A stretch of DNA of 64,000 nt from Gigantopelta aegis (lineage: Eukaryota; Mollusca; Gastropoda; Neomphalida; Peltospiridae), in assembly GCF_016097555.1 (NCBI RefSeq), contig NC_054713.1:12884806-12948805 (forward strand), read 5' to 3'. The notes under the pieces were generated by a model. The model ran no database searches, was not told the origin of the DNA, and saw nothing but the letters and a program-made list of their open reading frames with translations. The translations under genes and the position numbers were made by a program. Below are positions 10,456 through 21,862 of the stretch, in pieces (within the stretch, counting starts at the first letter, position 1; every line of letters starts with the position of its first letter).

Positions 10456-11321
10456 TTGTCGATAGATTATAGACTTCAGCTGTTTGATGCAATAGTTGTT
10501 CCTATATTACTATATGGCTGTGAAATTTGGGGATTTGAAAATATAAATATTATAGAAAAGATTCAGATTCAATTCTTACGATATTTAGCGCCTGTCAGGA
10601 AAAGTACTCCAATATATATGTTGTATGGTGAATATGGAAGAACACCTCTATCTCTGAAAATACATCTAAGAATAATTTGCTTTTGGTCATGACTGTTAAC
10701 GGCTAAAAGCCTAGAAACATCTGTAAAGGCTTACCAAATAATGTATTACGGTTTTATTCAATTCGGTACGCATTATAAATGAATAATTAACATCAGAGAT
10801 CTATTTTACCAGCTTGGATTGAATAACGTTTGGGACCAGCAGTCATTTAAATCAGTGGAGTAGTTAAAAGAGTTGTGAAGAGAAGACTGTCTGATCAGTA
10901 TCTACACACATGGAGAAATGACATCTTTACGACCAGCAAAGGAACTACTTATAGAATATTTAAAGAAAAATTGGAACTAGAATCATATTTTAACATTCTG
11001 GATAAAACAATGTACACAACATTTTTTCGATTTAGAATTTCAAATCACTTTTTACCAGTTGAAAAGGGGAGGTGGACAAATATTTTATATGAAAATAGAA
11101 ACTGTACGCTTTGTAATAGCAATATTGTTGGAGATGAATTTCATTATCTATTCATATTCAAAACATTTAGACAAGAAAGATTAAAATATCTTAACAAATA
11201 CTATGTAAATAGACCAAATATATACAAATTCCAGCAACTCCTCAGCTCAAAACGTATTAGTGTTCTCAAAACATTGTGTAAGTTTATATCAATTATTAAC
11301 AAACAATTTTGTGCTTCTTGA
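10456..11321 (+). pseudogene. LINE C-terminal region after the interruption
   Basis: Two open pieces (10456-10692 and 10875-11321), separated by stops, encode the region after the reverse transcriptase. The first has DAIVVPILLYGCEIWGFE, a hallmark of the LINE C-terminal part. The second has a zinc-finger-like cluster NCTLCNSN followed by FHYLF. It belongs with 8177-8754. The 3' non-coding part follows at 11322-11475. Confidence 0.75.
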
Positions 11322-11500
11322 CTTACGTGTAATTTTAACTGTTTTTAATATTTAGCTGCTCATCTGTTTGTATCGTGGTATATATGTTTCTGAAATCATC
11401 TTGACAATTTGTATGTTTATTATTATTTATGTTCCTCCGTTGCCACCGAATGGGGGCCATGAGAGTAAATAAAGTTCTGTTCTGTTCTGTTCTGTTCTGT

Positions 11501-11836
11501 CTCAAAAAATTAAAAGAGAAATCTTGCGCTGTACGAAGAGCATTCGGTTGAGGATACGGTACTAGAGTCTTTCGTTAAAACCGGTTTGATCTTGACAACG
11601 TATTATCGACAATCGTACCTTCCTATTTCAGAATTAATCTTTTATAAAGTGTTAGTAGAACATTCAAAGTTTAGTTTGTATACTAGTAACACATTAATCA
11701 TGTATATATATTTTTAAAATAAAATATACTAAAGTAGACAATGAACTTTTTCACTTCTTAATTTTACGTGATAAAATCGATTCAAATAAATATTCTTTCG
11801 TTTGGAAAGGATACAGTTGGGGGGGGGGGGGGGGGG
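11501..11836. other. No gene; poly-G run at the end
   Basis: AT-rich spacer without coding signal. A run of about 18 G lies at 11819-11836. Confidence 0.5.
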
Positions 11837-12298
11837 AGTGTTTAACGGCATCAAAGTTAGAGCATATTGATTTAATAATCATCCAACGCCATACAACCGT
11901 AAATAAAATGTGTTGAGTGCGTCGTTAAATAAAACATATCCTATCCTTCCTTCCATCTGCTGTTGGATATCTAACATTTGGTAATTTTGACATATAATCT
12001 TAGAGAGGAATCGGCTGCATGTGCAGAGGGAGGGTATTGGAGGTCGAAACCCTTACTTGCCCAAGCTTCCAAAAAATTGTAATATATTTTCTGGGGGAGC
12101 ATGGCCTCATATAAACTTCGCTCAACACAGTCTATAACCCCAACCCCGCTGAAATCCCTGCACACGCGCATTGGAAACCCGCTACATTTTTTTTTAGTAA
12201 GGGATCGTTTATATGTACCACCCCACTGACAGGATATCACATACCATGGTCTTTTATATACCCGCCGATGGGGATCGATCCTAGACTGACCGCGCATT
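11837..12298 (-). mobile_element. SINE (head 1b, tail 2), mosaic
   Basis: Read on the minus strand, the tRNA-like head begins near 12298 (TGCGCGGTCAGTCTAGG, then GGATCGATCCCCATCGG) and the tail-2 end lies at 11837-11880. It is interrupted by a piece of tail 1 in plus orientation (11881-11945) and by an unrelated stretch at about 11998-12178. It is an old, mosaic copy. Confidence 0.65.
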
Positions 12299-13370
12299 TC
12301 CAAAAAACACCTTTTTAGGTCTAAGTCATGAATAATAATAGCATATAGTCTTGAAAAATGTTACGTAAATCGAACACAGTACCCTCTTCCACTACCCCTA
12401 GAGCGTTACGTAATTAGTAATTACATGTAACGCGTATGCCAACAGCTGGTCACTGTCAAAATTTCAAGGAAAATCCTTCCACCCACCGACTCCTGAAAAG
12501 GCGTTGTACCATACCTCTATGGATATAAATATCTTTTGGAAATATGAGACGACCCCTCAATCAAGACAGTTAAATTTGTTCAAAAATTACGAAATCTTAC
12601 GTGATCTCTTGTTGGGGAATTCCACACTTGTGATAAGCCAATGAAAACCGAGATCGGTAGGAGCCCGTCAAAAGTGTCCCACTTTCGAAATACTGGCTTT
12701 GTTTTTGTCCTGGATAAGCCAGTGTAGTGAAATCAATACGGAGTGCGGCGTCATATATGCACCAAACGTAATTGAATTTTCTGTTCTACTGGTATATGCT
12801 TAAATAATAAAAATATTCCGGATACTGCCGCTTGAATATTGAATTGTATAAAAACATATGGGGACTGTACCTGTGATATTTCGTACCCATGATTATACGG
12901 ATATTTGTCACGTTCAGCGAAAAACGTAAGTCTAGGTAAAAACAAATAGTTAAAGTAGCACCAGATTGAAACGTGTAAGCAAAAGGATGCGCTGCTCAGT
13001 TTTACATATTACGCTTCTGTCTGGCGTCGCAATTTGTGTACTTCCAATTTTGAATATGCTGCTATGTTAACAATATTTCACCTATAGGCCTCAAATTTTA
13101 ACTGAAGGTGGTCAATATCCAAGTTACAGTCGGCATACTTGTTTAATAATTCCATATTCAGTAGGATTATCTTCTTGTTTTTCTTGTGTGTTGTGTGTGT
13201 GTGTGTTTTTCTGGCCTCCCGATATAATATATTAGGATTGACGTTGATATAATGTACATTGTTCTACATAACTGTAGTTAAAATAATAGCCTACAACACA
13301 CGTGGAAAGAAAGTATTTGCATTGCTATATTATCCATCGGTGGATCCATTCAACTGATTAGGTTTTTCTC
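12299..13370. other. No gene seen; a short dispersed repeat at 13075-13163
   Basis: I see no convincing coding frame here. At 13075-13163 a stretch around AAGGTGG.CAATATCCA and TAATTCCATATTCAGTAGG recurs at 43961-44061. A (GT)n stretch lies at 13188-13206. Confidence 0.45.
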
Positions 13371-13572
13371 GTTCCAACCAGTGCATCAGAACTGGTCAAA
13401 GGCATTGTGGTATGCCTTTCATGTCTGTGGGAAAGTGCATATAACAGATCCCTTGCTGCATTAGGAAACAGTTAGCGGGTTTTTATTGTGTCCAAATTTT
13501 CAAATGTTTGACATTCAATACCGATGATTAATTAATCAATGTGCTCTAGAGGTATTGTTAAACAAAAAGCCC
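13371..13572 (+). mobile_element. SINE fragment, tail 2
   Basis: It has the central SINE part (CCAACCAGTGCATCAGAACT, CAGATCCCTTGCTGC) and tail 2 (GTTTGACATTCAATACCGATG, ending at TTGTTAAACAAAA). The tRNA-like head is missing. Confidence 0.75.
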
Positions 13573-13905
13573 CACCTCCGTCTGTTATGTTCTCCTGCTA
13601 AAACACATGACAGGTGTGTTCGTACAAAACGGACAACGGACGACGGGTAACGTGTGCGGCAGCGGAAGAGAAAAACGGATACATATGATCTCGGCTTTAT
13701 CCAAATCCATTGTCCGCCTCAGGCAAAATCGGTCCCGGAACGATTTGTGCGGAAAGGTGTAAAGGTGCGGATGTAGAGGTCTGTCCGTACCAAATGATTT
13801 CAAATATTATCAAATTTGGGGGACTACGGATAACGTATGCGGAAGCGGTAGCGGATAAAAATTAAGATAAATGTGTTCGCGTCTTAAGAGAGCTTTAAGA
13901 ATAAG
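13573..13905. other. No gene; two related GC-rich stretches
   Basis: The stretches GGGTAACGTGTGCGGCAGCGG (13635 region) and GGATAACGTATGCGGAAGCGG (13817 region) resemble each other and may be ends of a small repeat. I see no coding support. Confidence 0.35.
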
Positions 13906-14032
13906 GGGCCTAATTCACAAAGGTATCTTAGGCTCTGCTAGACAATAAAGCATCCTCGTTGCAAGTCTTTTAGCATTGCACTGCGATATCGCAAAGTTTA
14001 GTGAATTAGCGAGAGTTTAGTGAATTAGGCCC
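13906..14032. mobile_element. 127-bp MITE-like element
   Basis: It has perfect 13-bp inverted ends, GGGCCTAATTCAC at 13906-13918 and its reverse complement at 14020-14032. No gene is inside. No clear target duplication is visible. Confidence 0.65.
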
Positions 14033-14140
14033 ATGATCCCAGAAGTCTACATCAAAGCGAACGTTTAGTCCGCGTATTAGCGCATCCGCTGAAGGCCTTG
14101 AGTATTAGACATTCGTTTTCGAGATAATATAAACGTTTAA

Positions 14141-14612
14141 GGTCTCACTACACGGGTTCACTTCCGGGGGAAAGGTCATTCATCACGGTCTACTATAGTT
14201 CCTAATTGTGACACATGTTGTGGTGTACATGTTTACTGTTAGTACTTGCAGACGAATTAAAGGGACTGGTTATTTCAGATGCCAGGTCCTCTGGCTGCAT
14301 TTTGCCCATGAGGTTTTGAAATATTATGCATTTACTTTTGCACACATGAGTATGAAGAAGACCAGGTGCCCGGAGTGATCCGGTTACTCTGCCATGCCCA
14401 AAAACACACGGTACTGTCACAGTGGGCCATGTAGCAAAAAACAGACAGAAATGTTGTCAATTTTGGAGCCAAAATAAATAAAGGTATAAAAAACCTTTAA
14501 AATGGTATATGTCATTAGTGTCAACGAGAACCCATTCTATTAGCAATTTGGATTTGAAGTTGGGCAGTTTAACACAGGTTTCAATGGCATATAGCATCTG
14601 TGTAGTGAGACC
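14141..14612. mobile_element. Harbinger-like MITE
   Basis: Inverted ends GGTCTCACTACAC (14141-14153) and GTGTAGTGAGACC (14600-14612) are flanked by TAA on both sides. A 3-bp TAA/TTA duplication is typical of PIF/Harbinger elements. An open frame inside (14202-14420, minus) has no recognisable domain. It is probably non-autonomous. Confidence 0.6.
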
Positions 14613-15032
14613 TAAGAGGCAGTCCTGAATTTACTGCCATTAATTGTAGCATTGTTAAAAGAGCTCCTATCCTGGCTAAAACTACATATCATTGCAAGAT
14701 GTTAATCGAAACAATCGACAGGGAAAGTGTTTGATGCATTGTAATGGAAGAATTCAACATACATAAAGTTTTTACAAAAATGGTTAAAACAAATGCTGTC
14801 AGATGAACAAGACAACAACAAAACCCCCATAACCCCTCCTCCCCAACCCCCCAACCCCCCCCCCCCCACACACAAAAAAAACCCAAACAAACAAAACCCA
14901 ACAACATGTTTTTTTGTTTTTTGCCCGAATTAAACGAAAATGTCCGATTCTGAATAACAACATTTATTCATATTTATACTCTGTCAAGAAAGAAACGCAT
15001 AGGCGAAATATTCATGGAATTATCTCTTTTCA
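14613..15032. other. No gene; C-rich run
   Basis: Spacer with a C-rich, A-rich stretch at 14820-14890. Glycine-rich frames across it are artefacts. Confidence 0.5.
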
Positions 15033-15170
15033 AAGAGTAGCTCATGAAGTGGCGACAGCGGGCTTCCTCACTCAATATCTGTGTGGTCCTTAGGCATATG
15101 CCCGACGCCATATAACCGTAAATAGAATGTGTTGAGTGTGTCGTTAGATAAAACATTTCCTTCATTCCTT
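15033..15170 (+). mobile_element. SINE tail 1 fragment
   Basis: It has GTGGCGACAGCGGGCTTCCTC, GCCATATAACCGTAAAT and GTGTGTCGTTAGATAAAAC, then a short T/C-rich tail. Confidence 0.75.
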
Positions 15171-15213
15171 CGTTTCCTATTACCAGTCTTCGTTACTAGG
15201 ATCCACTGGCGAG

Positions 15214-15503
15214 AATCAATCCTAGACCGACTGCCCATCAGTCGAGTGCTTTACCACTGGGCTACGTCCCGTCCCTAAAAATATTTTAGACCAAAATAGC
15301 TTTAGTTAGCAGCAAGGGATCTTTTATATGCACCATCCCACAGACAGAATAACACATACCACGGCCTTTGATATACCAGTCGTGGTGCACTGGCTGGAGA
15401 GAGAAATAGCGAGAAATAGCCCAATGGGCCCACCGACGGGGATCGATCCCACACCGACCGCGCATCAAGCGAACGCTTTACCACTGGACTACGTCCCGCC
15501 CCT
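15214..15503 (-). mobile_element. Two SINE pieces, heads 1b
   Basis: A head fragment at 15214-15276 and a head plus centre at 15304-15503, both minus. Each has the reverse complement of GGGACGTAGCCCAGTGGTAAA. The second includes the centre with AGCAAGGGATCTTTTATATG. Confidence 0.75.
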
Positions 15504-15615
15504 GGGGTTTCCTCTGATGACTTCTAGTCAGAATTACCAAATGTTTGACATCCAATAGCCAATGATTAATAAATCAATGTGTTCTAGTGGTGTCGTTAAA
15601 CAAAACAGACTTTAA
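15504..15615 (+). mobile_element. SINE tail 2 fragment
   Basis: It has GACATCCAATAGCCAATGATT and GTGGTGTCGTTAAACAAAAC, which form the tail-2 signature. It abuts the opposite-strand SINE head at 15503. Confidence 0.75.
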
Positions 15616-15656
15616 CTATGTTGTTGTAAAACAAATATTAGACGCATATAAAGGGA

Positions 15657-15938
15657 GGGGCGGGACGTAGCCCAGTAGTAAAGCGTTGGCTTGGTACGCG
15701 ATCGGTCCAACCAGTGCACCACGATTGGTGTATCAAAGGCCGTGGTATGTGTTATCCTGTCTGTGGGATGGTGCATATAAAAGATCCTTTGCTGATAATC
15801 GAAAAGAGTAGCCCATTAAGTGGCGACAGCGGGTTTCCTCTCTAAATATCTGTGTGGTCCTTAACCATATGTCTGACGCCATATAACTGTAAACAAAATG
15901 TGTAGAGTGCGTCGTTAAATAAAACATTTCTTTCTTTC
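15657..15938 (+). mobile_element. SINE (head 1b, tail 1)
   Basis: The head GGGGCGGGACGTAGCCCAGT is followed by a shortened tRNA-like part, then the shared centre and tail 1 ending in (TTTC)n. Confidence 0.85.
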
Positions 15939-16171
15939 ATATACAGGGAATTGTGTAGTGTGTGTATGGAAGGGGGGGGGGGGGGGGGGGAGTCTAGATC
16001 GTGGTGAGCGAAAATGCATTTTTAAAAATAGAAAATTCGCTTGGAGCAGTTTTGTGTCAACTTCCAACCCCAACCCCAATCGCAACCCCAATCGCAAACC
16101 CCAACCCCAACCCCAACCCCATCTGCAAAGACGCCTGACTAATTTTCTCTTTTCTTTTCTTTTCTTTTTAG
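15939..16171. repeat. Poly-G run, CCCAAC repeat and pyrimidine tract
   Basis: A run of about 22 G (15969-15991), an irregular (CCCAAC)n stretch (16063-16120) and a pyrimidine-rich tract made of TTTTC units (16142-16169). The last directly precedes a possible splice acceptor. Proline- and asparagine-rich frames here are repeat artefacts. Confidence 0.8.
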
Positions 16172-16299
16172 TTATTTGCACACCAAACTTGGCTCTACAC
16201 AAAACTGGAAAACAAAATTCACTGTGGATTCCGATATTGGACATGAGCTTGGCACTCGATGGACGTCACGGAACTTCTTTCGGCGCAGGGGACTGTATG
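16172..16299 (+). CDS. Possible host exon, unrecognised
   Basis: A strong pyrimidine tract ends in TTTTTAG at 16171, and a GTAACC donor candidate follows at 16300. Between them, the frame starting at 16173 is open for 42 residues with a balanced composition, including WKTKFTVDSDIGHELGTRW and SRNFFRRRGLY. It would end in phase 1. The next candidate at 27792 begins with two leading bases and so is phase-compatible. I do not recognise the protein. It could also be chance or an old retroposed piece. Confidence 0.35.
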
Positions 16300-16944
16300 G
16301 TAACCATTGGTAACCAACGAAATAAATACGACCAAGTGGGCCCAGGTTGACCTTGAGATGTCCTACTCTATAAAACACCGTCAGGATCCTAAACAGAGGC
16401 GATGGTTTGTTTTATTGCGCCGCGCTACCATTTATTGTGTCGTGACTTCTTAATATAGTCCTGTGGGCGAGACGTAGCCCAGCCGTAAAGCGCTCGCTAG
16501 ATGCGCGGTCAGTTCTCACAATTTTCTATCAAATATCCATCGTGCAAAAACCATTACATGTGTACATATTTAACTGATGGTACTTGAAGTAATAATAAAC
16601 TTTTGATTTTTAAGATTTTTAAGTTTAGGATCAGTAGCAGAAAACTAAAACAATCTGTTCTGTTATGCCTAAAGTATTTAATTAAATCTTACACTGCAAA
16701 ACAAACTTTGCAGTCTCTTTAGAATAATCAACAATGAAAAGAAAACGAATATTTGTATAACACACATTTTAAATTGGGTGTTAAACATCTACGTTGTAAC
16801 AAAATAAAACAGCCTTCATAATTTGACTTTAATAATTTGACGTCAATAATTTCATATATGCTTAGTATAAACAGAAAATGCGTCCTACATACATATTACA
16901 TCTTATAAAACAGTTAACCCACTAGTATAAACAGAAGAAGAAGA
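16300..16944. other. No gene; SINE head fragment at 16463-16515
   Basis: It contains GGGCGAGACGTAGCCCAGCC, a SINE head-1b fragment in plus orientation, cut off after about 50 bases. The rest is AT-rich spacer. Confidence 0.55.
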
Positions 16945-17147
16945 AGTTTTTTGTTTAATGACACCACTAGAACACATTGATTAATTAATCATCAACTATT
17001 GGATGTCAAACATTTGGTAATTCTAACAGAGGAAACCCGCTATATTTGTTCTAATGCAGCAAGGGATCTGTTATATGCACCATCCCACAGACAGGATAGC
17101 ACATACCACGGCATTTGATATACCAGTGGTGGTGCAGTGGCTGTATT
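16945..17147 (-). mobile_element. SINE (centre and tail 2)
   Basis: Minus-strand copy with the tail-2 signature (reverse complement of GACATCCAATAGTTGATG) and the centre with AGCAAGGGATCTGTTATATG. It lacks most of the head. Confidence 0.75.
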
Positions 17148-17290
17148 AATATAAGCAGATTAATAAAGAAATAATCAAATATAAAGTCTAATAGGATAAA
17201 TCAATGAAGAAAATACAATTTTATTCTGCCATGGTCCTAAAAACAATGTGTTTTTCCGGAAACATGGAGAATAACACTATGTTCGACCGG

Positions 17291-18549
17291 TGTCACGGGG
17301 ATTCTATAATTCCCGTAACTGAATAAAACACGATTATCAAAATATCTCTCCTAACTGTATATCTATTAGATCTCTCTGTAACAGGCGGTTAAACCCTAGT
17401 ATGGCTCGTCTCTAGGTATGATCAGAGATACGATCTTATATAAAGTATATATTATTATAGCACGTTTAGCTCACTAGAAACACAACAAAACACAATACAC
17501 TTTGGAATCTGTATTATCCTACGCTGACAAATGTTCAGCCGTAGTAGTTAATTAATAACAGCAATAATAACAACCCAGAACTGATCACTTAATTAGTTAA
17601 TCTCTAGATGTCTAGTTACACAATATGCGAATCACTTCACCGTTACACAACACCCACGCGTGTGATAATTGAGAAACGCTTCCAGGAGAAGTTAATTAAT
17701 AAAGGAATTACAACACCATTCCTAACTGGTTAATTTTTAATTAACCCTTACTACTCGTTCAGTAACGTGTGATAATTTAGGAACGCTTCCAGGGGAACTT
17801 AATTAATAAAGGAATTACAGCTCTATTCCTAACGGGTTGATTTTTAATTAACCCTTATTTACTCTTTCAGTAATCTTGTAACACAGAATTAATACTGGTA
17901 CCTATCACAATAAAGACAATAACCTACAGTTTACCTAGGTCCGCTAGGATGACTGGCAACGCTTTATATTACCAAATACTCATATAATGTTAGCACAAAA
18001 AGTCTACGATTTACTTCGTCAGATGACCGAAGACACTGTCTAAAGAATATTGGTATAATACAGTATCAAAATATTTAAAGTCACATCAATCACATCAAGG
18101 TTATACACAGAGCAGAAATAAAAATATTTACCAAAGTCCAACGGACTACGTTCCCTGGGAGCCTTCCTATTCTGGTTCTCCTCGATATCTCTAAAACTAG
18201 CTATTTATTATAAAAGTCAGAATTCGCCTGGGGGTACAAGGCGGTACCTCCCCCTATCATCTGATATTTCACCTCTCCCAGAGTCGGTATAATTTCTCTG
18301 ATCGTCAGACTTACTGACGCCATCGTCGCCAAATCACGGTTGTAAAAACCGCACTCGCAGAGGTATTACGTAACTACTCGCCACATGGCCTCCACAGCTG
18401 GACTAAGTGCATATTGGAATGCCCGATCGCGCGAAGTATTACGTAACAAGTTGCCCATCTGGGCTTAAGTGCAATTAAACTGCACACGGCCCTCTAACAC
18501 AATTAAAATCGCCACAGGCGAAAACAAATTAAGAGCATGTACCGTCACA
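17291..18549 (-). repeat. LTR (3' in element orientation)
   Basis: It starts TGTCACGGGG and ends CCGTCACA as read on the plus strand. It matches 21863-23120 almost exactly. A purine-rich stretch read on the minus strand as AGGTGGGGGTG (18550-18560) directly adjoins it and fits a polypurine tract. Confidence 0.9.
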
Positions 18550-18809
18550 CACCCCCACCTCAAAAAGGATATTTCCTCTACTCTAGGAATAGGGAAATAT
18601 ACTACATTAAAACAAAAAGGTGCGTTAACCGACGCATACGGGCATTTATAACACATGTAATAATAAGGTGACTACCAGTAATCACACTGAGTCTCTGAGT
18701 CCCTGGTATACAAATAAAATATATAAAAACAAAACAGAAATCAAGAATGTCAACACATTATCATAACGTTCAACTTCGGGACAGGGCATTGGATGTGCCC
18801 TTGATATGT

Positions 18810-19580
18810 TCAATGGTAATTGGGTATTCTTGCAGAAGACGACTCCATCTCAAAACTCTCTGGTTGGAGGCTTTCATTAGGATGGTCCAGTCCGTCTTCG
18901 TCTTCTTGGAACAGCACAGCTCCAGCACCCACGTCACTGGCACCCACAGCTAGCTTGAACGGCATTCGGTAGTCTGGTGCTGCCATCACGGGAGACGAGT
19001 AGCGCCTCTGCTTGAGACGGTTGAATGACTTCTCGCATTCACCTGACCAATGGAACTTCGTTTCCTTCTTTTTCAGCGTCGCACGCTTTCCCGGTTTTCT
19101 CCGATAGGCATGCGGTCGAATCGGTGTAGCGTTGGGTTCCAAGCGCACATCTTGGCTTAAGGTATTGGTAACCGTTGGAAGGTTCTGACAAATGGAAACA
19201 TTGTCTTGTTTCAACGTAGTCAACTTTGCTCGCTGAGGGTTCAAGTCTGCTAGAATCTGGCTGTTGGCCAATTTCCTCTCTGCAGTCTTGACGTCATCAC
19301 AGGAAATTGAGTGTCTCTCAATTTGGACCGGTCTCTCTGGAACTATCGGCAGTCTGTCAAAATAACCTTTTAGCAAATCGATGTGACAATACCTACTTTT
19401 CCTAACCCTATCAGGAGTGTTTATTACATACCCTGTCTCATTAACCCGTTTGTGCACAACATAGGGACCGAAATACCTGTTCTGTAATGAGCCCCGTTTA
19501 ATGGGAAGGTACAGCAGCACTTTATCCCCTGGTTTAAATTCCCGACTCTTAGCCTTCCTATCAAACTCTGATTTTATTTT
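18810..19580 (-). pseudogene. LTR-element part: integrase C-terminal and RNase H-like
   Basis: Read on the minus strand, the first part resembles the C-terminal GPY/F module of Gypsy integrases (SREFKPGDK upstream, then RYFGPYVVHKRV and HIDLLKGYF). Further along comes a stretch like the start of a Gypsy RNase H domain (FHWSGECEKSFNRLKQ, ASDVGAGAVLFQ). In standard Gypsy elements RNase H precedes integrase, so the order here is reversed. It is fossil material of a non-autonomous element. Confidence 0.65.
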
Positions 19581-19630
19581 GCTCTGAGCATGGCTCAGTT
19601 GGTTCCTAGCCTTCCTATCAAATACTGATT

Positions 19631-20752
19631 TTATTTTGCTCTCAGCCGGCTCAACCTCCTAGCCTTCCTATCTCTAACTCTCTTATTCATTAATACTCCC
19701 TTGTCCACAGTTAACAAGGTAGTGCGAGCTGCCAACAAATTTGGATCAGCCCCCTGCTCTTGAACTAACTCTTGTCTATTACAAGGTGAATCCCCTCTAT
19801 CAAACACAACTGGTTCAATTCCCCTCTGCGGGAGATTAACAGGTTCCACCACATTTAATTCGTCAGTTGACTTATCTACCAAGTTACTGATAACCTCATC
19901 CATTCCAATTTCATGGCTCACACACGTATCAGACAAATCACAAATATCCTCTGGGTCTCGTGCTAACCTACTGGCCATATCCCTAGTCATTACACACGCA
20001 GGATATTTAATCTCATCAACCTCACACTCTTCTATTGGTAAAGGGCTGTCTTTAATTAACAATTGGTCACATGTCGGCTGACAACACTGACTAGTCAAAT
20101 CATTTCCCAACAAAACTCCTATGTTTTCAACGGGAAAGTCCTTCACAACCCCCATAATGACTGGTCCCGTCACAAACTTCGAACACAAGAAAACCTTATG
20201 TAACCTGACAACCATTTTTTCTCCAGTAACCGAGCTTAAAGCCAAACTATGTCCTGTATCTGAATTTTCAATACCAGCTAAACACTTTTGCGTTATCAGA
20301 CTCTGACTACACCCGGTATCTCTATAGATTGATATTGCCTTAGGACACAACTCTTGTTTCACATCACAAACCATACCAGTGGACACATACGGGTTTACTT
20401 TCTCTGCCATGGGACTAACCATTAACTCTCTCGCTAACGGAGCTGACCTCACTAAACCGACCACTTGCGCATTATCGCGTTTCCTTTTAAAACAGTCCCC
20501 GATAAGATGGTTATCCTTTTTACAGTAACTGCAATGTGGACGAAAAGTTCGTGCATTGGCTGATAATGCAGGTCTATCCTTACTTTGCCCACCAGGTGCA
20601 TTCCTTGCCTGACTAGCTGACCAACTAGATGACTCTCCCCGATAGTTACTTTCCCGGGAAAAACCTGGCTGAAATTTCTTCTTATCACCCTGTTGTAAAG
20701 AGCTACCCGGTACTGCCTGAGCTTTGTGTATTAACACGTAATCATCTGCCAC
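19631..20752 (-). pseudogene. LTR-element part: nucleocapsid zinc knuckle and protease
   Basis: The N-terminal part has a zinc knuckle, CSYCKKDNHLIGDC, of the nucleocapsid type that binds RNA. Further on comes IYRDTGCSQSLIT, where DTG matches the aspartic-protease active-site triplet of retroelements, and GVLLGNDL resembles the second protease motif. The frame lies between the gag part and the integrase/RNase H-like part, as expected for a Gypsy element. I treat it as fossil coding. Confidence 0.7.
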
Positions 20753-20824
20753 TATACCTGCCTCCTCTATCTTTTTGACATCACGATCCTCTAAATGAAT
20801 ACGTAAGCTATCTGGTAATCCATT

Positions 20825-21325
20825 TTAAATGTCCTGTAAGATCAACAACTCCCGTAACTCGGTATATGACTCTACCTGATGAGAAACAACCCATTTATCA
20901 AACATCCCTGCCTTCTTAGCCACAAACTCACTATAAGACTGACCCTGCGTTTTTCTCAACTCGCTATACCCTAAACGATAATCCTCAGGACGTAATTCAT
21001 ACGCCCTCAACACTGCCGCCTTAACTAGGTCGTACTGACTTGCTCGCTCATCACTCATTGAATTATAAGCTACACTAGCCTTCATCTTAAACTTAGACAC
21101 GGCTAACAATGTCCACTTAGACTGCGGCCAATTTAGCTGCTTAGCGGCCCGTTCAAAAAGTTGGAAAAACATATCTACCTCCTGGTCATCAAATACAGGC
21201 ACTGATCTATAAGCCTCCGACATGTTAAACCCATTTCCGGCTTCTCGTCTGACTTCTTCAGTATTCAACTTTAACTCATGTTCCACTTTTAATTTTTCTA
21301 ACTGGAATTCTCTATCCCTATCTCT

Positions 21326-21366
<41 letters not shown>

Positions 21367-21698
21367 CTCTCTCTATCTTCTCTATCCCTCTCTCTATCTT
21401 CTCTATCCCTCTCTCTATCTAATGCACGTTCTTCTCTTTCGTACTCAAGCTTTTTAAAAGCTAATTGTTGTTCCACACTTAACTCATTTATTTCTATCTC
21501 TGGAACAATCTCACTGTCTTCCATAACAGGACTATCACCAAAAACTTCCTGGATAATAATTGTCCTTATATCTCCTAAGGTTTTAGCTGATGTTAAATCA
21601 ATTTCTCGCTCACCCGCGATTTCAACTAACTCGGCCTTACGTGCTCGCTTAATCTCCACTACACTGAGCGTAGGCCTATCCAGCAAATTCTTATCCAT
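20825..21698 (-). pseudogene. LTR-element part: gag
   Basis: Coding starts at ATG 21698 with a small N-terminal domain (MDKNLLDRPTLS). A strongly charged Arg-Asp-Glu repeat follows, encoded by a (CT)n-rich stretch at 21318-21420. Next comes a capsid-like part with VDMFFQLFERAAKQLNWP and LVKAAVLRAYELRPEDYR, typical of retrotransposon gag. It would form the particle around the element RNA. It is a fossil, broken in places. Confidence 0.7.
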
Positions 21699-21832
21699 GT
21701 TTAGATATGACGCACTTATTATTAATTAATTTTCTAGTGAACAACGTGCTACTTCGAGTAAATTTGTAAAAATAATTTATAAAGCCCCCATTTACAAACA
21801 ATACTTTTTTAAATATGCATGTCCCGTTTCAG

Positions 21833-21850
21833 ATCCCGGACGAGCGCCCA
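21833..21850 (-). promoter_or_regulatory. Primer-binding site, proline tRNA-like
   Basis: Read on the minus strand this is TGGGCGCTCGTCCGGGAT. It differs at one position from the proline-tRNA primer-binding site familiar from murine leukaemia virus. It lies 12 bases inside the 5' LTR edge (21863), in the right orientation for minus-strand DNA synthesis. Confidence 0.65.
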
Positions 21851-21862
21851 ATTTTCTACTCC

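Larger units (their letters stand above)
8172..11500 (+). mobile_element. LINE, 5'-truncated, split by another LINE
   Basis: This non-LTR retrotransposon starts inside its reverse transcriptase domain and ends after a (CTGTT)n tail at about 11476-11500. It is interrupted from about 8746 to 10257 by a LINE fragment in the opposite orientation. The pieces after the interruption resume at VIFGG near 10258 and carry the C-terminal region. The tail and the reverse transcriptase suggest a CR1/L2-like clade, but I cannot settle the clade by eye. Several stops and frameshifts are present. Confidence 0.8.
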
